From Flavobacterium sp. UBA2787 (lineage in GTDB: Bacteria > Bacteroidota > Bacteroidia > Flavobacteriales > Flavobacteriaceae): 64,000 bases of DNA. Each line of letters begins with the position of its first letter. Position 1 is the stretch's first letter. Shown here one piece after another: positions 17,699 through 26,446 of this stretch. The stretch lies in the NCBI GenBank assembly GCA_002352205.1, contig DEHZ01000012.1, positions 108,439 to 172,438 on the forward strand, read 5' to 3'. The notes under the pieces were generated by a model. The model made no database searches and was not told the DNA's origin. It worked only from the letters and a program-made list of their open reading frames with translations. The position numbers were made by a program, and so were the translations under genes.

Positions 17699-18274
17699 AT
17701 GATAGAAAATCAATCTCTTTTTATGGTCATGTTGGGAGCTACTCCTCCCGGAAGATTGACTGAACAACATGATATTTTTTTTGGAATTGGACATGCTTTG
17801 AAAGAATTAGTACCGGCTATGAAAGACTTTTGGCCGGAAGCAAAAGGCCGAATTCATATTGACGCGTGGCGAAAAGTTTCTTTTGTTGATGATTTTAAAA
17901 TTGAAGTTGTTTCTCGTGAGGAAAACTTACCCATCTCAGAAAAATTATTTTTCATCAATTTAGGTGGTTACAAAGAAAATGAATTTGAAGAATATCATTA
18001 TAAAGTGTTAACCGTTGCTCAAAACAAAACCGAAGCGATTAAAAAAGCAAAAGCCACTTCGTTCTATAAACATTACGGTTTTAAAGGAGCGACGTCGCAT
18101 ATTGATGATAAATATGGCGTGGATGTAGATGATATTTATGAAATTGAAGATATTTTATCACCAACATTTAAAGAAAATTTCAAATTGAAAATAACAAAAA
18201 CAAATTCAAACCAACAAGATGGTCTGGAAATTGGTTATGTAAAAATTGATAAATTACTGAAAGATGAAAATTAA
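17699..18274 (+). CDS. DUF1543 domain protein
   Basis: A 191-residue cytosolic protein with the DUF1543 signature LFMVMLGATPPGRLTEQHD near the N-terminus and a second half rich in Lys and Asp (GVDVDDIYEIEDIL). Homologues of this domain are uncharacterised. ATG 17699 is supported by the promoter just upstream; ATG at 17723 would also preserve the domain. The last 11 bp overlap the start of the SMP-30-like gene, so the two are translationally coupled and probably functionally linked. Confidence 0.75.
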   Translation: MIENQSLFMVMLGATPPGRLTEQHDIFFGIGHALKELVPAMKDFWPEAKGRIHIDAWRKVSFVDDFKIEVVSREENLPISEKLFFINLGGYKENEFEEYHYKVLTVAQNKTEAIKKAKATSFYKHYGFKGATSHIDDKYGVDVDDIYEIEDILSPTFKENFKLKITKTNSNQQDGLEIGYVKIDKLLKDEN

Positions 18275-19172
18275 ATTCTTACTACTGTTTTTATTGGTTT
18301 ATGGAAAACATTTAGGGCAAATTGCCGATTCTAAAAACTTAGTTGCTGTAAATGAAGATGTAAAGCTTTTAGCTGATGGTTTTATTTTTACGGAAGGACC
18401 AATTTCGGATAAAAATGGGAATGTGTTTTTTACTGATCAACCCAACAATAAAATTATTCGTTGGGATGCGGAAAGTGGTAAAACAACCGTATTCAGTGAT
18501 AATTCCGGTCGTTCAAACGGATTATATTTTGACAAAAAAGGAAACCTGATTGCGTGTGCCGATTTGAATAATCAACTTTGGCAATTTGACAAAAAAGGAA
18601 AACACAAAGTGATTTATGAAGATAAAGTAAACGCTCATAACGGTCCGAATGATTTGTGGATTGATTCCAAAAACGGGATTTATTTTACTGATCCGTTGTA
18701 TGTTCGGAATTATTGGGAAAGAGATTCTGTGAGTAAAAGAACCGGCAATCATGTTTATTATCTTTCGCCTGATAGAAAAAAAATCATCGCCGTTGATGAA
18801 AATTTAGTGCAACCGAATGGTATTGTTGGATCGGCGGATGGAAAAAAATTGTATGTAGCTGATATTAACGATCAAAAAACGTATGTTTATGACATTCAAT
18901 CTAATGGAACGTTGATGAATCGAAAAGTTTTTTGCGAAATGGGTTCAGATGGAATGACAATTGATAATCAAGGGAATGTTTACTTAACCGGAAAAGGTGT
19001 GTCTGTCTTTAATAAGAATGGTTTTCCGGTGGCTCATATTCCGGTGCCGGAGAAATGGACGGCTAATGTTTGCTTTGGCGGCAAAAACAACGACCTCTTA
19101 TTTATCACAGCGATGGATGCTGTGTATGGTTTAAAAATGAATGTAAAAGGAGTGACTTATGGGAAGAAATAA
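18264..19172 (+). CDS. SMP-30/gluconolactonase-like secreted hydrolase
   Basis: A 302-residue six-bladed beta-propeller of the SMP-30/LRE family with a signal peptide (MKIKFLLLFLLVYGKHLGQ). Metal-site residues appear in order: Glu in FTEGPISD, Asn in NGPNDLW, Asn/Asp near QPNGIVGSADG and VADINDQ. Such enzymes hydrolyse sugar lactones with Ca2+ or Zn2+; the exact lactone cannot be told. Periplasmic. Its start overlaps the DUF1543 gene by 11 bp and its end overlaps a small gene at 19159 by 14 bp, giving a tightly packed operon. Confidence 0.87.
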   Translation: MKIKFLLLFLLVYGKHLGQIADSKNLVAVNEDVKLLADGFIFTEGPISDKNGNVFFTDQPNNKIIRWDAESGKTTVFSDNSGRSNGLYFDKKGNLIACADLNNQLWQFDKKGKHKVIYEDKVNAHNGPNDLWIDSKNGIYFTDPLYVRNYWERDSVSKRTGNHVYYLSPDRKKIIAVDENLVQPNGIVGSADGKKLYVADINDQKTYVYDIQSNGTLMNRKVFCEMGSDGMTIDNQGNVYLTGKGVSVFNKNGFPVAHIPVPEKWTANVCFGGKNNDLLFITAMDAVYGLKMNVKGVTYGKK

Positions 19173-19311
19173 TCCGAAGAATATTAAAATACACAACGAC
19201 AAATTGCACAAGGAACAAGCCAAAAAGAAAGAAAAAGAAATGGCGAGAAAAGAGAAGTTGAAAGCAATTGTTCGCAAGTTTAATAGTGAAGAAAATGAAA
19301 CCGCTAACTAA
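19159..19311 (+). CDS. Small basic protein (50 aa), unrecognised
   Basis: ATG at 19159 opens a 50-residue frame (MGRNNPKNIK..., ending EENETAN) rich in Lys and Glu, with a single amphipathic helix. It overlaps the SMP-30-like gene by 14 bp and is followed 13 bp later by the NTF2-like gene, so it fits snugly into the operon. I recall very similar small proteins in flavobacteria; function unknown, perhaps ribosome- or nucleic-acid-associated given its charge. It is too short to be certain. Confidence 0.5.
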   Translation: MGRNNPKNIKIHNDKLHKEQAKKKEKEMARKEKLKAIVRKFNSEENETAN

Positions 19312-19324
19312 TTAAATCATTGAT

Positions 19325-19735
19325 ATGAAAAATTTACTTTTGATTACTTTCGTATTTTTCACTATTTCTTATAGTGTTGCCCAGGACAAGGTTGCCATTG
19401 AAAAAGAAGCCGCTGCCTTAGCTCAAGAACAATTGGATGGATACAATAAACGAGATATCGAAGCTTTTTTGAAACCTTACAGCGAAAATGTAAAAGTCTA
19501 TACTTTTCCCGATCAACTTTTGTATGAAGGAAAGGCAAAAATGCGAGAAGAGTATACCCAAATGTTCAACCAATTACCCGATTTGAATTGTAAATTGGTC
19601 AACCGAATTGTATTGAACAACAAAGTCATCGACCACGAAGAAGTTGTCTTTATGAAATCGGAACCAAAACTGTATGCAATTGCGGTTTATACGATTACAG
19701 ATGGTAAGATTAGTGAGGTGAGGTTTATGCAGTAA
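19325..19735 (+). CDS. Exported NTF2/SnoaL-like protein
   Basis: A 136-residue protein with signal peptide (to VAQ, residue 20) and a SnoaL/NTF2-like cone fold: helix QEQLDGYNKRDIEAFLKPY, the strand V.VYTFPDQLLYEGKA and a C-terminal sheet ending ISEVRFMQ. The family includes steroid isomerases and many binding proteins; no catalytic pair is evident. It is the likely last gene of the run starting at 17699. Confidence 0.8.
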   Translation: MKNLLLITFVFFTISYSVAQDKVAIEKEAAALAQEQLDGYNKRDIEAFLKPYSENVKVYTFPDQLLYEGKAKMREEYTQMFNQLPDLNCKLVNRIVLNNKVIDHEEVVFMKSEPKLYAIAVYTITDGKISEVRFMQ

Positions 19736-19748
19736 ATATTCAGCAAAA

Positions 19749-20693
19749 TTGATTAAGCGTAAAATAATAAAAAAACTAGTTTGGACCTTTGCAATATTAT
19801 TCATTTTAATGAATGTTATTGCAATTTTTCATTCCTATAAATTCACTCACTTCGCTGAAAATAATTCAGAAAAGACTAAAACTCCAACAAAACTTTCGAG
19901 CGGTCAGAAAATTTCAACTATACTATTTGGGGTAAATAATCCAAAACCTGTTAATAAAAAAACACCTTCTATAGCTTTTGAAACAATTACTATTAACAGC
20001 AATAAGGAAATAGAATGTTGGGATATCAAAATACCAAATTCAAAAGGCACGATTATACTTTTTCATGGATATGGAGGAAATAAATCTTCAATGCTTGATA
20101 AAGCTGAAGTTTTCAGAGAGCTTGGTTTCAGCACATTTTTAGTTGATTTTATGGGTTCAGGCAATTCAGAGGGAAACCAAACAACCATAGGTTTCTTAGA
20201 AGCAGAACAAGTTAAATCAACCTATGAATATATAAAGCAAAAAGGTGAAAAAACAATTTTTCTTTTTGGAACATCGATGGGATCTGTTGCCATAATGAAA
20301 GCACTTAGCGATTTTGAAATTAAACCTAAAGGAATCATAATCGAATGTCCTTTTGGTTCAATGTATAAAACTGTTTGTGCAAGATTTGAATCGATGAATG
20401 TACCCACTTTTCCAATGGCCGGACTTTTAGTTTTTTGGGGAGGCGTTCAAAATGGGTTTTGGGGTTTCGGACACAATCCGACTGAATATTCAAAAAAAAT
20501 TAACTGTTCTACCCTACTATTACACGGAAAAAAAGACGAAAAAGTCAGTTTGGCAGAAATTGATGAAATATTCTTGAATTTGAAGGGTCAAAAAGAATTA
20601 AAAATTTATGAAAATGTAGGACACGAAAACTATTTGAACAAGTATAAAGATGAATGGACAAAAGATGTTGATAAATTTATAAATACAAAATAA
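19749..20693 (+). CDS. Membrane-anchored alpha/beta hydrolase
   Basis: A 314-residue protein with an N-terminal signal anchor (residues 10-28) and an alpha/beta-hydrolase domain. The oxyanion region FHGYGGNKSS, the nucleophile elbow FGTSMGSVA (Ser), the acid in LLHGKKDEKV and the His in VGHENYL make a complete triad. The YsxA/BAAT-like layout suits a serine esterase or peptidase facing the periplasm. The start is TTG at 19749; the next in-frame Met (19809) lies inside the anchor helix and would destroy it. Confidence 0.82.
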   Translation: MIKRKIIKKLVWTFAILFILMNVIAIFHSYKFTHFAENNSEKTKTPTKLSSGQKISTILFGVNNPKPVNKKTPSIAFETITINSNKEIECWDIKIPNSKGTIILFHGYGGNKSSMLDKAEVFRELGFSTFLVDFMGSGNSEGNQTTIGFLEAEQVKSTYEYIKQKGEKTIFLFGTSMGSVAIMKALSDFEIKPKGIIIECPFGSMYKTVCARFESMNVPTFPMAGLLVFWGGVQNGFWGFGHNPTEYSKKINCSTLLLHGKKDEKVSLAEIDEIFLNLKGQKELKIYENVGHENYLNKYKDEWTKDVDKFINTK

Positions 20694-20705
20694 AAGAAAA
20701 CTCCA

Positions 20706-21710
20706 TCAATTCCCCCACAACCTAACCCATAATTTGCCTAATAATTTCTTTGCTTGTGCCCTATTTTTATTTGGTAATTCTTTGGCTTTGATTTCCCCAT
20801 TTTCTTCCGTAATTTCATAACTAAATGAAAACTGCATGTCGTTTTTATCCGCATTCATCACCCCAAAACGCAAATCGTTAAAAAGCAATTGATTTTCTTT
20901 TTGGGTGATGCAGTACCAACCTTCTGAAATTCGTTTGAGTTGTTTGATAACCGCTTCGTTTTCATATTCAGTAATCAATTCATTCTGTTTTGGAATGAAT
21001 TGAAATTGTATCGGTTTTGTATCAAAAAAAGAATAATCGCCGATGTAATATCCATTATCCACTTTAATATTAGTTGTCCACAAAATGATGTTGAATGGCG
21101 ATGGTTTTACCACAATTTCCTTATAACTAATTTTATTTTGTTCCAATTGTTTTTCAAATTTTTGCAAGACAATGGATTGGACAATTAGCGTGAGAAACAA
21201 ATACGAAGTACTCACAATTAATCCCGTTCTATTCCAAAACATTCTTTTGGGGTCGTCTTTCTTTTTCTTAATTGAAAAAATCAGAAACAACAAAAAAGGC
21301 AGCGTGTAGAGTGGATCAATAACAAATATGGATTGCAATGAGAATCGGTTTTCAAGCGGCCAAAACAATTGCGTTCCCCACGTAGTGAACAAATCTAAAA
21401 GTGCATGTGTTTGCAAAATAAGGAAAGAAAACAACGTTGCTTCTTTGAAATTTACACCTTTTTTATGTTCTATTTTTTGCAAAATCCATCCTAAAATGGG
21501 TGAAAGAAAAAGAAAAAATAAAGTGGAATGACTGAAGCCACGGTGAATATCTGTAGCAGTTAACGGATCTAAAAACTTACCGTAAAGCACATCTAAATCG
21601 GGCATCGTTCCAATGATGGCACCGTAAAGAATGGCTTTGTTGCCGATCTTTTTGCCGAGCACTTGATTGCCCACTGCGGCACCGAGAACGATTTGACTGA
21701 GTGAATCCAT
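20706..21710 (-). CDS. YdjM-like inner-membrane metal-dependent hydrolase
   Basis: A 334-residue membrane protein of the LexA-binding/YdjM family (PF04307). It begins MDSLSQIVLGAAVG, then IGTMPDLDVLYG, and has the metal-ligand motifs HRGFSHS and THALLDLFTTWG, followed by four or five membrane segments. The C-terminal ~150 residues are soluble. The family is annotated as metal-dependent hydrolase; substrate unknown. The start codon shares one base with the stop of the lipoprotein gene upstream (TAATG), so the two genes are coupled. Confidence 0.85.
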   Translation of the reverse strand: MDSLSQIVLGAAVGNQVLGKKIGNKAILYGAIIGTMPDLDVLYGKFLDPLTATDIHRGFSHSTLFFLFLSPILGWILQKIEHKKGVNFKEATLFSFLILQTHALLDLFTTWGTQLFWPLENRFSLQSIFVIDPLYTLPFLLFLIFSIKKKKDDPKRMFWNRTGLIVSTSYLFLTLIVQSIVLQKFEKQLEQNKISYKEIVVKPSPFNIILWTTNIKVDNGYYIGDYSFFDTKPIQFQFIPKQNELITEYENEAVIKQLKRISEGWYCITQKENQLLFNDLRFGVMNADKNDMQFSFSYEITEENGEIKAKELPNKNRAQAKKLLGKLWVRLWGN

Positions 21711-22204
21711 TAGTTTACTTTTCCTTCAAAATAACCTGAAATGACTATCGGTTCTGCTTGATTTAGAACAACTGCAAGCACATCATTAAACTCAAATCTA
21801 TACTTTCCATTTTCTAAATAGGTAACCTCAACAGTTGAATGGTATAACATATTTGTGGTTGTTTCAGTATAATAAAAGCCATTAGCGAAAAGCGTTTCCC
21901 CTATCGTTCCTAAACCAAAAGTATAAATTCCGTTTGGTCCTGTAGGTGAATTTTTTGAATAACTAAAACCAAAAAGAATAGCTTCATAATCATCTGAACC
22001 AGAAACACCTCTTTCTAAGTTAAAAGTTAAACCTTCTATGTTAGGATTATCAGATGAAGGATTACGTTCTAATTTAGCCGTTGTTGGTTTAAACTCAACT
22101 CCATCCACAGTAATCGTAGACTCAAAAGCCGGAGCTGAATCATCTGAAGAATCACAAGCGGTAAAAATCGAAGCAAAAATCAATAGAACTATAAACTTTT
22201 TCAT
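21710..22204 (-). CDS. Lipoprotein of unknown function
   Basis: A 164-residue lipoprotein (signal peptide with lipobox FTAC, Cys at residue 17, followed by an acidic DSSDDSAP stretch). The body has a beta-sandwich pattern with a conserved-looking STVEVTYLENGKYRFEF segment and a final SGYFEGKVN, as in many small flavobacterial lipoproteins. An acidic +2 residue favours retention or surface export signals of Bacteroidota lipoproteins, but this is not decisive. Coupled to the YdjM-like gene. Confidence 0.75.
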   Translation of the reverse strand: MKKFIVLLIFASIFTACDSSDDSAPAFESTITVDGVEFKPTTAKLERNPSSDNPNIEGLTFNLERGVSGSDDYEAILFGFSYSKNSPTGPNGIYTFGLGTIGETLFANGFYYTETTTNMLYHSTVEVTYLENGKYRFEFNDVLAVVLNQAEPIVISGYFEGKVN

Positions 22205-22380
22205 AAAAATATTTTTGCAAAAATAACAATTTGGAAATTTAAAAGGACAAAAAACTTCTCATAAAAAATAAGAAGAAAGAATTGAAAAAATCATAATTAT
22301 ACAACAAAATCAAATAATCATATAACATGAAGATTATAATATATTCGACCTTTATGACTATAATTTTAAATTTATTAATG

Positions 22381-23253
22381 ATGGAAAAGTCTAATTCAAA
22401 TTTCAATAGTACAATCGAAGTCAATAACATAAAACTATCCTACAATGATGTGGGAATTGGGAAAATACCGATTGTCTTTTTGCACGGGTTTCCTTTTAAT
22501 AAGTCGATGTGGGACAATCAATTGAAAACTTTTGAGGAAACGCACCGTTTTATATCGGTGGATTTTAGAAGCTTTGGTCAATCGACGAATGATGATTCTG
22601 CGTTGAGTATGGATTTATTGGGCGATGACTTGATTGGTTTTTTGAATGCATTGAATTTGCGAAGAGTGATTATTTGCGGACTATCGATGGGTGGATTTGT
22701 GGCGTTGAATGCGATTACACGTTATCCCGAGCGGTTTGCGGCTTTGATTTTGTGTGACACGAATTGTGTTGCCGACAAGCCTGAACAAAAAGAGAAACGC
22801 TATAAAACGATTGAGGAAATTGAGCAAAACGGAACGTCGAAATTTGCAGCTACGTTTTTGGATTCTGTGTTTGCGGATGATACCTATTCTTCGGATAAAG
22901 AATTAGTTAAAAAAATAAATGCCGACATTTTGGCGAATTCTCCGGAAGTAATCACGAACGGTTTGAAAGCGTTGGCGATGCGTAACGAAACGTGTTCTAA
23001 ATTGGCGGAAATTACTGTTCCTACGTTGATTATTTGTGGTCGTGAAGACGAAGTGACGCCGCTGGAGCAGTCGGAATTTATGAATAAACACATAAAAGAT
23101 TCGACGTTGAAAGTAATTAATAATGCAGGGCACTTGTCGAATATGGAGCAACCACAAGCCTTTAACGCAGAGCTTTTAGAGTTTTTGTCATCGGAACCGA
23201 TTATCACAATGGTGAATTCGATTAAAGAGCCGAATGCGAATTTGTTTGTGTAG
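22381..23253 (+). CDS. Alpha/beta hydrolase (cytosolic)
   Basis: A ~290-residue alpha/beta hydrolase of the haloperoxidase/esterase type. FLHGFPFNKSMWD is the oxyanion loop, CGLSMGGFVAL the nucleophile elbow, GREDEVTP supplies Asp and NAGHLSNME the His, so the triad is intact. The frame is open to 22327; I prefer ATG 22381 because homologous domains begin about there and the upstream part has no leader character. Its C-terminal tail (SEPIITMVNSIKEPNANLFV) is repeated in DNA form at 24575-24622 and 29184-29299. Confidence 0.85.
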   Translation: MEKSNSNFNSTIEVNNIKLSYNDVGIGKIPIVFLHGFPFNKSMWDNQLKTFEETHRFISVDFRSFGQSTNDDSALSMDLLGDDLIGFLNALNLRRVIICGLSMGGFVALNAITRYPERFAALILCDTNCVADKPEQKEKRYKTIEEIEQNGTSKFAATFLDSVFADDTYSSDKELVKKINADILANSPEVITNGLKALAMRNETCSKLAEITVPTLIICGREDEVTPLEQSEFMNKHIKDSTLKVINNAGHLSNMEQPQAFNAELLEFLSSEPIITMVNSIKEPNANLFV

Positions 23254-23475
23254 GTTTATTGGTTAACGTTCTTACTTTTTATATATAACCCCTTTATTAA
23301 GTTTTATGACTTGGTGAAGGGGTTTTGGTTTTAGTAGATTTTTTGAGGAAATGTTAAAGTGGGGGGATTTTTAGTATTTTAGTGGGGAATATATGTTATT
23401 GATTAGCGACAGTCTATCCAATTTTGGGTTTATAGTCGCTACTTTGTAGCGGGTATAAATAGATTTAACTGTAAT

Positions 23476-24000
23476 ATGGACAAAACAGAAAGATTAGAAT
23501 ATTTAAAGCAAAAAAGAACTAATTATAAAGGTCGAACTGAACTTGAGAAAAGGCAGAACGACTTGAATCAATTTCTATCTGAATTAAATAATATTGAATC
23601 TGAATTAGTAAAAATATCTTCATCTGACATTAATATTAAAAATATCGCAAGTCCAACTCTCTATGATAAACCAGAGAATCCTGTTTATACGGAATTACGA
23701 TATAAAACAAACGAAGAAAAATTGAATGTTAAAAGTGCAATTAAAAACTGGATTTTTGAACAGGGTTCGAAAAGGATTTTAGTTAAGAATCAATTTCTTA
23801 TTGAAAATAATGATTGGCTGGAATTAAATGCTAAATCTCTATACCGGAATTTTGATTTGCTTTTTGAGAAATTGAATATCCTTTATACCATAATGCTAGC
23901 ACCTGAAAACGGGAATTTTATAACCTTATTCGAATTTGAATATGATGTTACGATTTATAGTGGAATTATAACGGAAAATGGAATAACATACTACAGCTAA
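23476..24000 (+). CDS. Orphan protein of unknown function, cassette-like
   Basis: A 174-residue soluble protein, Lys/Asn-rich, with an N-terminal coiled-coil-like helix (residues 15-50) and a C-terminal beta-rich part (FITLFEFEYDVTIYSG). I recognise no family. The stop codon overlaps the left end of the attC-like inverted repeat (23995-24130), exactly as ORFs sit in integron cassettes. The upstream region 23254-23475 has only an inverted repeat (AGCGAC...GTCGCT, about 23404-23439) and no gene. Confidence 0.55.
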   Translation: MDKTERLEYLKQKRTNYKGRTELEKRQNDLNQFLSELNNIESELVKISSSDINIKNIASPTLYDKPENPVYTELRYKTNEEKLNVKSAIKNWIFEQGSKRILVKNQFLIENNDWLELNAKSLYRNFDLLFEKLNILYTIMLAPENGNFITLFEFEYDVTIYSGIITENGITYYS

Positions 24001-24130
24001 CAGCGGTTTCAAGAAATGGCGAGGCACGGGATTTATCAGAAATGGAAAAGGTTTTTAATTTAAAGTTTTAGTTACATTTGTAAAGGCTTGGTCTTGGTTC
24101 ATCGCCACTTCATGAAGCCGCAAAACGTTA
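23995..24130 (+). other. attC-like recombination site (integron cassette type)
   Basis: TAAC (23998-24001) at the gene stop is followed by a 20-bp arm (24003-24022) that pairs 17/20 with 24102-24121, the mismatches being interior as in attC extrahelical bases. The right arm is followed by CGTTA (24126-24130). The 79-nt interior is the variable terminal structure. Outer boxes AGCTAAC and GTTATTC match RYYYAAC and GTTRRRY only partly. Total length ~133 bp is at the long end of attC sites. No integrase is in the window. Confidence 0.55.
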
Positions 24131-24143
24131 TTCATAATTATAA

Positions 24144-24524
24144 ATGAATATTGAAGATTTAATTCCTAAAGACAAACTTGATATTGAAACAGCAGAAAAG
24201 CTGAAAGACTATTCGTATGAAGAAATAAAACCAATAGTACCTGATTTATTGGATTGGATTCAAGATATGAATTGGCCGGTAGCAAAAACAGTAGCTGACT
24301 ATTTGATAACCATTTCTGAATTTATAATTCCTGAAATCATAGAAATTTTAAATGGAAAAGATGAAATGTGGAAATATTGGACTATTGGTGTTTTTGGAAT
24401 TTACTCTAAAAAGCCTTTACATCCAGAAGTTTTAGAAATTATCTATAGAATTGCGAACTATCCAAGTTTTGAGGAAAAGGAATCTGAAGTAGATGAACAA
24501 GCTATTAGGGCATTAAATAAATAA
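24144..24524 (+). CDS. DUF5071 protein (putative immunity protein)
   Basis: A 126-residue, acidic, all-helical protein. LIPKDKLDIETAEKLKDY, VPDLLDWIQDMNWPVAK and WTIGVFGIYS are hallmarks of DUF5071, a HEAT-like domain found among immunity proteins of polymorphic toxin systems and in integron cassettes. It begins 13 bp after the attC-like site; its own stop (TAAC) is followed by AGCG and a weak inverted repeat, perhaps a truncated second attC. No cognate toxin is visible nearby, so the immunity role is a family-level inference. Confidence 0.75.
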   Translation: MNIEDLIPKDKLDIETAEKLKDYSYEEIKPIVPDLLDWIQDMNWPVAKTVADYLITISEFIIPEIIEILNGKDEMWKYWTIGVFGIYSKKPLHPEVLEIIYRIANYPSFEEKESEVDEQAIRALNK

Positions 24525-24574
24525 CTGGTCATTACAGCGATTTTTGTCAATAGATAGGTCTGGCTATTGCGAGC

Positions 24575-24622
24575 ATCACAATGGTGAATTCGATTAAAGA
24601 ACCGAATGCGAATTTGTTTGTA
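24575..24622 (+). pseudogene. Displaced 3' fragment of alpha/beta hydrolase gene, copy 2
   Basis: 46 of 48 bases match 23203-23250, the last codons of the hydrolase (reading ITMVNSIKEPNANLFV). It lies just after the DUF5071 gene and just before the terminator at 24636-24671. There is no upstream part of the hydrolase, so it is a remnant. Confidence 0.8.
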
Positions 24623-24635
24623 TAAAAATTCAGAA

Positions 24636-24671
24636 AAAAAAGAACCATCTCAATTGCTCGAGATGGTTCTT
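24636..24671 (-). terminator. Intrinsic terminator of the 24693 lipoprotein gene
   Basis: A perfect 12-bp stem, AAGAACCATCTC (24640-24651) with GAGATGGTTCTT (24660-24671), loop of 8, and a run of A on the plus strand (T on the minus strand) beyond it. Confidence 0.85.
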
Positions 24672-24692
24672 AACCAAAATAAAAAACTTCAC

Positions 24693-25424
24693 TTATAAAG
24701 TTCGGTTTCCGTTTACGGTAACTTGGTCATTGTTACCATCTACAAAAGTACCATATAATACATCGCCGGTTATGTTGGCTACTACTTCGCCATCTTCGTC
24801 AATTAACTCACCATTTGCGTTATAATCTCCTTCTACATCATTAATTTCATTTGTTTGATCACTTTTTGCAATACCACTAAATCCGCCTAATGCACTTGAT
24901 AAAACGATGTTAAACACACCTGTTTCGCCGGGTTTTGAATACGTTCCTTCAAACGCTTCAATCAAAGCCGTTGACGTTTCTTTAAAAATTTGGAACACTG
25001 CATTAGGATGTCCTGGAATGCTTGAGGTTACAATTGTTGGCGTGGTTCCGCCAAGTCCTACACTAAACGTAATTGAAACATCACCACCGTTAAAAGTACC
25101 AGTAAAAGGTGCAATGTAAGACTGACCGTCAATTACTTCCACTTCTGACGTAAGCACGGCAGTTTCACCATCCAATACCATTGTAGCGGTAATTGTACTG
25201 CTTCCGTTTTGAATGTTGATGGAGATTGTTCCCGATGATCCCACAACAATTCCTTTGTAAACTCCTTTAACGCTGTTGTCATTAACTGCTAATGCATCTG
25301 GGGTGTCCACACACGTTTCGCATACATAGGATGATACCGGAGCATCATCGTCTTCTGAACAAGAGATTGCAAATCCCGAAATTGCGACAAGCACAAATAG
25401 TGTAATTTTTTTAAATGTTTTCAT
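24693..25424 (-). CDS. Lipoprotein, beta-rich, unknown function
   Basis: A 243-residue lipoprotein with lipobox near GFAISC (Cys about residue 22) followed by SEDDDAP. Residues 30-40 hold a CETC pair, then a long beta-sandwich region with repeated threonine- and glycine-rich strands, ending QVTVNGNRTL. No enzymatic motif is evident. It is the downstream neighbour of the LuxR-type response regulator with 119 bp between them and may belong to that regulator's targets; this is inference. Confidence 0.75.
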   Translation of the reverse strand: MKTFKKITLFVLVAISGFAISCSEDDDAPVSSYVCETCVDTPDALAVNDNSVKGVYKGIVVGSSGTISINIQNGSSTITATMVLDGETAVLTSEVEVIDGQSYIAPFTGTFNGGDVSITFSVGLGGTTPTIVTSSIPGHPNAVFQIFKETSTALIEAFEGTYSKPGETGVFNIVLSSALGGFSGIAKSDQTNEINDVEGDYNANGELIDEDGEVVANITGDVLYGTFVDGNNDQVTVNGNRTL

Positions 25425-25543
25425 GATTTAGTATTTTATTTGGTTAGTAAATCAGACTGTTTTTCAGTTGATTTGTTAGCCAAAAGTAGATGGAAGGGAT
25501 GGTGTGTGCAATACGCAAATAGTAGTAAAATGCTACTTTACAA

Positions 25544-26170
25544 TCATTTAGGAAATGTTTTGTTGAGTGCTTCTGTTCGAGAATTGACCTGAAGTTTTTC
25601 GTAGATGTTGCGAATGTGCGTGCGAACGGTTTCGGTGCTTAGGAATAATTTATCGGCAATTTCTTTGTATCGCAATCCTTGTGAGAGTAAATTCAATACT
25701 TCTTTTTCACGGATGGATAACTTCTTTAATTCTACATTTTCTTCGCCTTGGTGATGAAAAGAAGCCACAATTTTTCGTGCGATGTGGCTGCTCATCGGTG
25801 AGCCTCCTTTGTGGACATCGGATATAGCATCAAGAATTTTGGAAGGTTGAGTGGTTTTGGTTAAGTAACCCGTTGCTCCGGCTTTGAGGGCTTTGAAAAC
25901 GGAATCGGTGTCTTCAAACGACGTGCACATTAGAAACTGAATTTCCTCGCATTTGGGTTTTAATATTTCGATGCATTCGATGCCGTTTTTGCCGGGAAGG
26001 TGAATATCCATCAGCACTACGTCTATATCTAAATCAGGGATGGACTCGATGGCTTCTTCTGCGGATTCATAGGTGTGCACGCAACTGAAACCCTCGCTAC
26101 CATTGATGAGCATAGCGAGACCTTCTCTGATTTGCTTTTCGTCTTCTACGATGGCGACTTTAATTTTCAT
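25544..26170 (-). CDS. NarL/LuxR-type response regulator
   Basis: A 208-residue two-component regulator. The receiver has acidic residues in VEDE, the phosphoacceptor Asp in [12 protein letters not shown] and the Lys in GYLTKTTQP; the C-terminal LuxR helix-turn-helix reads [21 protein letters not shown]. The start at 26170 ([11 protein letters not shown]) is chosen over an upstream Met at 26197 because receivers begin here. The partner is the TPR histidine kinase at 26619-28379; the 450-bp repeat-filled gap between them is unusual for such a pair. Confidence 0.92.
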   Translation of the reverse strand: MKIKVAIVEDEKQIREGLAMLINGSEGFSCVHTYESAEEAIESIPDLDIDVVLMDIHLPGKNGIECIEILKPKCEEIQFLMCTSFEDTDSVFKALKAGATGYLTKTTQPSKILDAISDVHKGGSPMSSHIARKIVASFHHQGEENVELKKLSIREKEVLNLLSQGLRYKEIADKLFLSTETVRTHIRNIYEKLQVNSRTEALNKTFPK

Positions 26171-26286
26171 AGCTACAAATTTACGGAATGTGTGCAATCG
26201 TGGTTACTACTAAAGTGGTATATATGATTTTCTTGAGTTAAATATAAATGGGTCTTTTTCATCCTATAAAGTTAATTTGAAGCGAT

Positions 26287-26445
26287 TTATCTTACTATTT
26301 TACCACGAATTCTCGAATTTTAAATTAATCAAACGTGTTAATTTGTTCATCAATGATGAAAATTCGAATTAAATCGAATAATTTTTCTAAAAAATAAGTG
26401 AATTCGTGGCAAAATTATTTCAAAAATTAATTACAACCTAACGGG
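26287..26445. repeat. MITE-like element, tandem copy A
   Basis: A ~160-bp unit with terminal inverted repeats (TTTTACCACGAATTC near the left end, GAATTCGTGGCAAAA near the right) and an inner palindrome TTCATCAATGATGAA. It repeats with a 160-bp period directly into copy B at 26447. The last bases match the end of the kinase gene, showing that the duplicated block includes the kinase stop region. Confidence 0.8.
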
Positions 26446-26446
26446 C

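Noticed and set aside
24001-24130. Simple intrinsic terminator for the 23476 gene
   Set aside because: Arms are separated by 79 nt, with no T-run after the right arm; the attC-like reading fits better but is not proven.
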